Source: Lachnospiraceae bacterium
Lineage (GTDB): Bacteria; Bacillota; Clostridia; Lachnospirales; Lachnospiraceae
DNA length: 43,389 nt
Assembly (NCBI GenBank): GCA_017484135.1
Contig: JAFUTQ010000063.1
Coordinates: forward strand, 1 to 43,389
Direction of reading: 5' to 3'
A program made the translations under genes and the position numbers. The notes under the pieces are model-generated. The model worked only from the letters and a program-made list of their open reading frames with translations, searched no databases and was not told the origin of the DNA. The stretch's first letter is position 1. Each line of letters opens with the position of its first letter. This document shows positions 41,433-43,389 of this stretch, piece by piece.

Positions 41433-41771
41433 ATGCTAAACAATGTAGATAGCCGTTGGCAAGAGATGATAGACTTGGCGAAGCAGCAACTTTTGGATAT
41501 AGAGTTTTTCGGAGAGGAAAATTGCATCATATTTACGGACGAGGTAAAACAGCTGATACATGAGGCATCAGAGGCGTGCCTTGAAGAGGATGATGTTAAA
41601 GGCAGCATGGAAAAGGCGGATGAGTACGGAAAAGAGTTATCTGCAACGGATGTATACAAGGATATGCTGCTGAAAATCGTCCAGGCACCGACAATTCTCC
41701 ACATGAGGATGACTGCGAGAATGCTGATTCCGATTATCGATCAGAAGATCAGGGAGGGACATCGTGAATAA
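41433..41771 (+). CDS. Phage protein of unknown function
   Basis: A 112-residue acidic, helical protein (MLNNVDSRWQEMIDLAKQQLLDIEFFGEENC...). AAAGGAGGA lies upstream. Its end overlaps the next gene by eight bases, so the two are coupled. No family recognised. Confidence 0.6.
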   Translation: MLNNVDSRWQEMIDLAKQQLLDIEFFGEENCIIFTDEVKQLIHEASEACLEEDDVKGSMEKADEYGKELSATDVYKDMLLKIVQAPTILHMRMTARMLIPIIDQKIREGHRE

Positions 41772-42453
41772 GGCAGAGGAAACAAAGCGCGAGAAAGCAA
41801 AGCAGTTCCGGTACAGAAAGCCGATCGTGCGGAATATCAATCTGGCGTCGATCCGAGAGGAGCTAAACGACATAGAGTACGAGTGTGATAATGTCCGCTA
41901 CTATTGGGAGCAGGATGATGATACCCTCATCAACGCGCTGGATGGCGACGAAGACGAAGCCGGTGAATTTAAGATGATGTTTGCAGATTTATGCGCAGAG
42001 TGTGAGCAAATGCGTGAGGATCTCGAGAATGAATATATCCCAGAGTGCTTTGATATCCTCTTTGTTGCAGCAGGCGCCGGAGATTACGGAGGGGGATATC
42101 TCGGCTGGGATGCCTATGAGCAGGATTACTTTGGCATAGGACTCTCGGACGAATTTATCAAAAGCGAAGGCGCCAAGAAGCTAAAACAGATGACAAAGGT
42201 TCAGATTATCGAATGCACGGCGGCATGCCTAAAAGTGCTGTACGCATACATCGGCCTCCGGTATCGATACGACAGCATGAAGGCTGCGTTTGATATTTTA
42301 AGAGATGAAAACACGGGACACCTCAAAGTAGCAAAACAGATCGAGGAATTGTACGAAAAAGCAGAGCAGGAGTGGTTTATAGCATACTCACCAGCAACGA
42401 GAGAGCTGGATAAGATGCTTGATGCACTACCGCAAGAAGAGTGGATCAAATAA
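41764..42453 (+). CDS. Phage protein of unknown function
   Basis: A 229-residue acidic protein starting with GTG behind GGGAGGG. A Gly-rich segment AAGAGDYGGGYLGWDAYEQDYFGI in the middle (about 100-124) separates helical parts. From memory it resembles a family seen in clostridial prophages, without known role. Confidence 0.6.
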   Translation: MNKAEETKREKAKQFRYRKPIVRNINLASIREELNDIEYECDNVRYYWEQDDDTLINALDGDEDEAGEFKMMFADLCAECEQMREDLENEYIPECFDILFVAAGAGDYGGGYLGWDAYEQDYFGIGLSDEFIKSEGAKKLKQMTKVQIIECTAACLKVLYAYIGLRYRYDSMKAAFDILRDENTGHLKVAKQIEELYEKAEQEWFIAYSPATRELDKMLDALPQEEWIK

Positions 42454-42549
42454 GAGGGTTGCAACACCCAGCACAGCTAAAAGAAACCATCATGCAGACA
42501 CATATCACGAATACAGGCGGCTGTCTCTGGCCGCCGGAAAGGAGAAACA

Positions 42550-42842
42550 ATGGATTGGAGGAGAAAGAATCTGGAAAGGGTCGTTGACGAGATAAAGGAA
42601 ACGGCATATGACGAGGGTTACAAGGCAGGGCACGAACGTGCAGTAAAAAAACGCGGGCTCCCCACACCAAGTCACCCGGAGATTCTTGAGGAGGCTGTGA
42701 GAGTCTACGGGAAAGAGCCACAGATAGATATGGCGATAGAGGAAATGTCAGAGTTGACAAAAGCACTCCTTAAGAGCAGGAGAGCAGAGGCGAAGCCGGA
42801 AGCATATGAATGCGAAAGGACCACGCAAAACATATACGAGGG
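42550..42842 (+). pseudogene. MazG-like phage gene truncated by an insertion
   Basis: About 97 residues remain. A conserved N-terminal region is followed by EILEEAVRVYGKEPQIDMAIEEMSELTKALLKSRRAEAKPEAYECERTTQNIY, which matches the EExxE helix pattern of MazG-type nucleotide pyrophosphohydrolase-like proteins of clostridial phages. The expected continuation (an EEIADVQIML-type second acidic helix) is lost: after NIYE the frame meets GGG and then a stop in foreign DNA. AAAGGAGA precedes ATG 42550. Confidence 0.7.
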
Positions 42843-43074
42843 ATAGAAGTATAGCATGTGTGGCTCCGCACTCAGAACACTTTACACGAGTGATTCTAAG
42901 AATGACCTCGGAACCATCCGGTGGCTTAACTTTACGCTTGTAATAGGCATGAAGAGTAAGGCATCCGGAGTGCCCGCAGGAGCAGGTCAGCTGATGGATT
43001 TGGAGTGAAAAGACTATGGAATCGTAATAATCTTGAGAAAAACTATTGCATTCTTCGACTGTGACAGTTATCAT
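42841..43074 (-). pseudogene. DUF6431 zinc-finger (transposon-associated) fragment
   Basis: Starting at ATG 43074, about 78 residues match the DUF6431 type: MITVTVEECNSFSQDYYDS, then CSCGHSGCLTLHAYYKRKVK and VKCSECGATHAILLS. The two cysteine pairs form a zinc finger like those in transposase N-termini. Homology stops at about 42841, where the frame runs into the antisense of the MazG-like gene. So both genes are cut at the same point. Confidence 0.7.
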
Positions 43075-43299
43075 AATCAATGTATTTATCGCCTTCGGGC
43101 ATAAATGTGTTAGAGGATAACGGTTCACTTTTCCAGGGTGGGAGCGTTATCCTTTTTTATAGTAACAAATGCTATGATAACACAACAGGGCTCCATATAA
43201 AACACTCTGTCAGAGAATGCGACAGAATATTTTATGCAGAACCCTGTTTTATTTTGCAGGATTTCCAGAATTATTTGGGAACATAAGGTGACGGATAAC
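43075..43299. other. Noncoding interval in the mobile-element patch
   Basis: It contains the terminator-like hairpin at 43114-43158 and AT-rich DNA. I see no convincing gene. The frame that becomes the reverse-transcriptase fragment is open from about 43201, but its first 30 residues are not recognisable. Confidence 0.5.
43114..43158 (+). terminator. Terminator-like hairpin in the mobile-element patch
   Basis: AGGATAACG (43114-43122) pairs with CGTTATCCT (43145-43153), followed by a T-run to 43158. Confidence 0.65.
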
Positions 43300-43389
43300 A
43301 CTAAAAGTAAACGAGCATCCGAGAGACTTTTGGAAAGCAGTACGAGATATCTTGAAGGAAAACTGAAGCTAACAGTTAACCGAGAAAAG
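43300..43389 (+). pseudogene. Group II intron reverse transcriptase fragment (runs off the window)
   Basis: The frame at 43300-43389 reads TKSKRASERLLESSTRYLEGKLKLTVNREK. This is the conserved region just after the YADD catalytic box of group II intron reverse transcriptases. The YADD box itself is missing: upstream codons (IIWEHKVTDN) do not match. So this is a 5'-truncated copy, and its 3' part continues beyond the window. Confidence 0.65.

Overview
The window looks like chromosomal DNA of a Lachnospiraceae-type Firmicute (class Clostridia). The signs are strong AGGAGG-type ribosome binding sites, sigma-A promoters with 17-bp spacers, a gap/pgk/tpi glycolytic cluster, an ECF vitamin transporter subunit, a clostridial Csp-like subtilase and a sortase-anchored InlB-repeat adhesin. 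Genus cannot be fixed from sequence reading alone.

Region 1 (1 to about 27.7 kb) is host backbone. In order it holds: a cell-wall anchored repeat protein; an AlbA_2/Schlafen-type ATP-binding regulator; lrgA-lrgB; an AEC permease; a Y-family DNA polymerase with a small partner protein; tRNA-Val and tRNA-Met; gap, pgk and tpi; an orphan zinc/manganese-type binding lipoprotein with Fur/Zur-like boxes; a second lipoprotein; a leftward operon of an SLC13/ArsB-type permease and a cytidylate-kinase-like protein with a long leader; three small proteins, two of them related and Cys-rich; an unusual tRNA-Cys-like gene directly before a rhodanese-TusA-DsrE fusion and a free-standing B3/B4 (PheRS-beta-like) domain protein; an orphan FliD-like protein; a lipoprotein; an alpha/beta hydrolase; a CNNM/CorC-type transporter operon; a 137-nt nearly perfect hairpin; a HAD phosphatase; an S8 peptidase; and an ECF S component next to a class V aminotransferase.

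Region 2 (about 27.7 to 28.35 kb) is a junction. A strong promoter followed by a terminator predicts a roughly 70-nt RNA. Next to it lies the C-terminal remnant of a host peptidoglycan-binding gene, apparently cut by an integrated element.

Region 3 (about 28.35 to 42.84 kb) is the left, early part of a prophage or phage-like element. A large serine recombinase reads toward the junction. It is followed by an Ltp-type superinfection-exclusion protein, a CI-like repressor with divergent consensus promoters and repeated GTTTC/GAAAC operators, and a dense rightward run of early genes. These include an HUH Rep-like protein behind a large hairpin, an RNase H-fold protein lacking the first catalytic aspartate, a candidate AcrIIA9-family Cas9 inhibitor, DUF7666, PcfJ, a ParB-like DNA-binding protein, HNH, an 18-bp VNTR beta-helix protein, a PD-(D/E)XK nuclease and a MazG-like gene. 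No structural or lysis genes are in view, so the right end lies outside.

Region 4 (about 42.84 kb to the end) is a patch of broken mobile DNA that truncates the MazG-like gene: a DUF6431 zinc-finger fragment and, running off the end, a group II intron reverse-transcriptase fragment.

The most novel lead is the tRNA-Cys-like / sulfur relay / B3-B4 locus at 16.6 to 19.0 kb. The most directly testable lead is the candidate anti-CRISPR at 34.6 kb.
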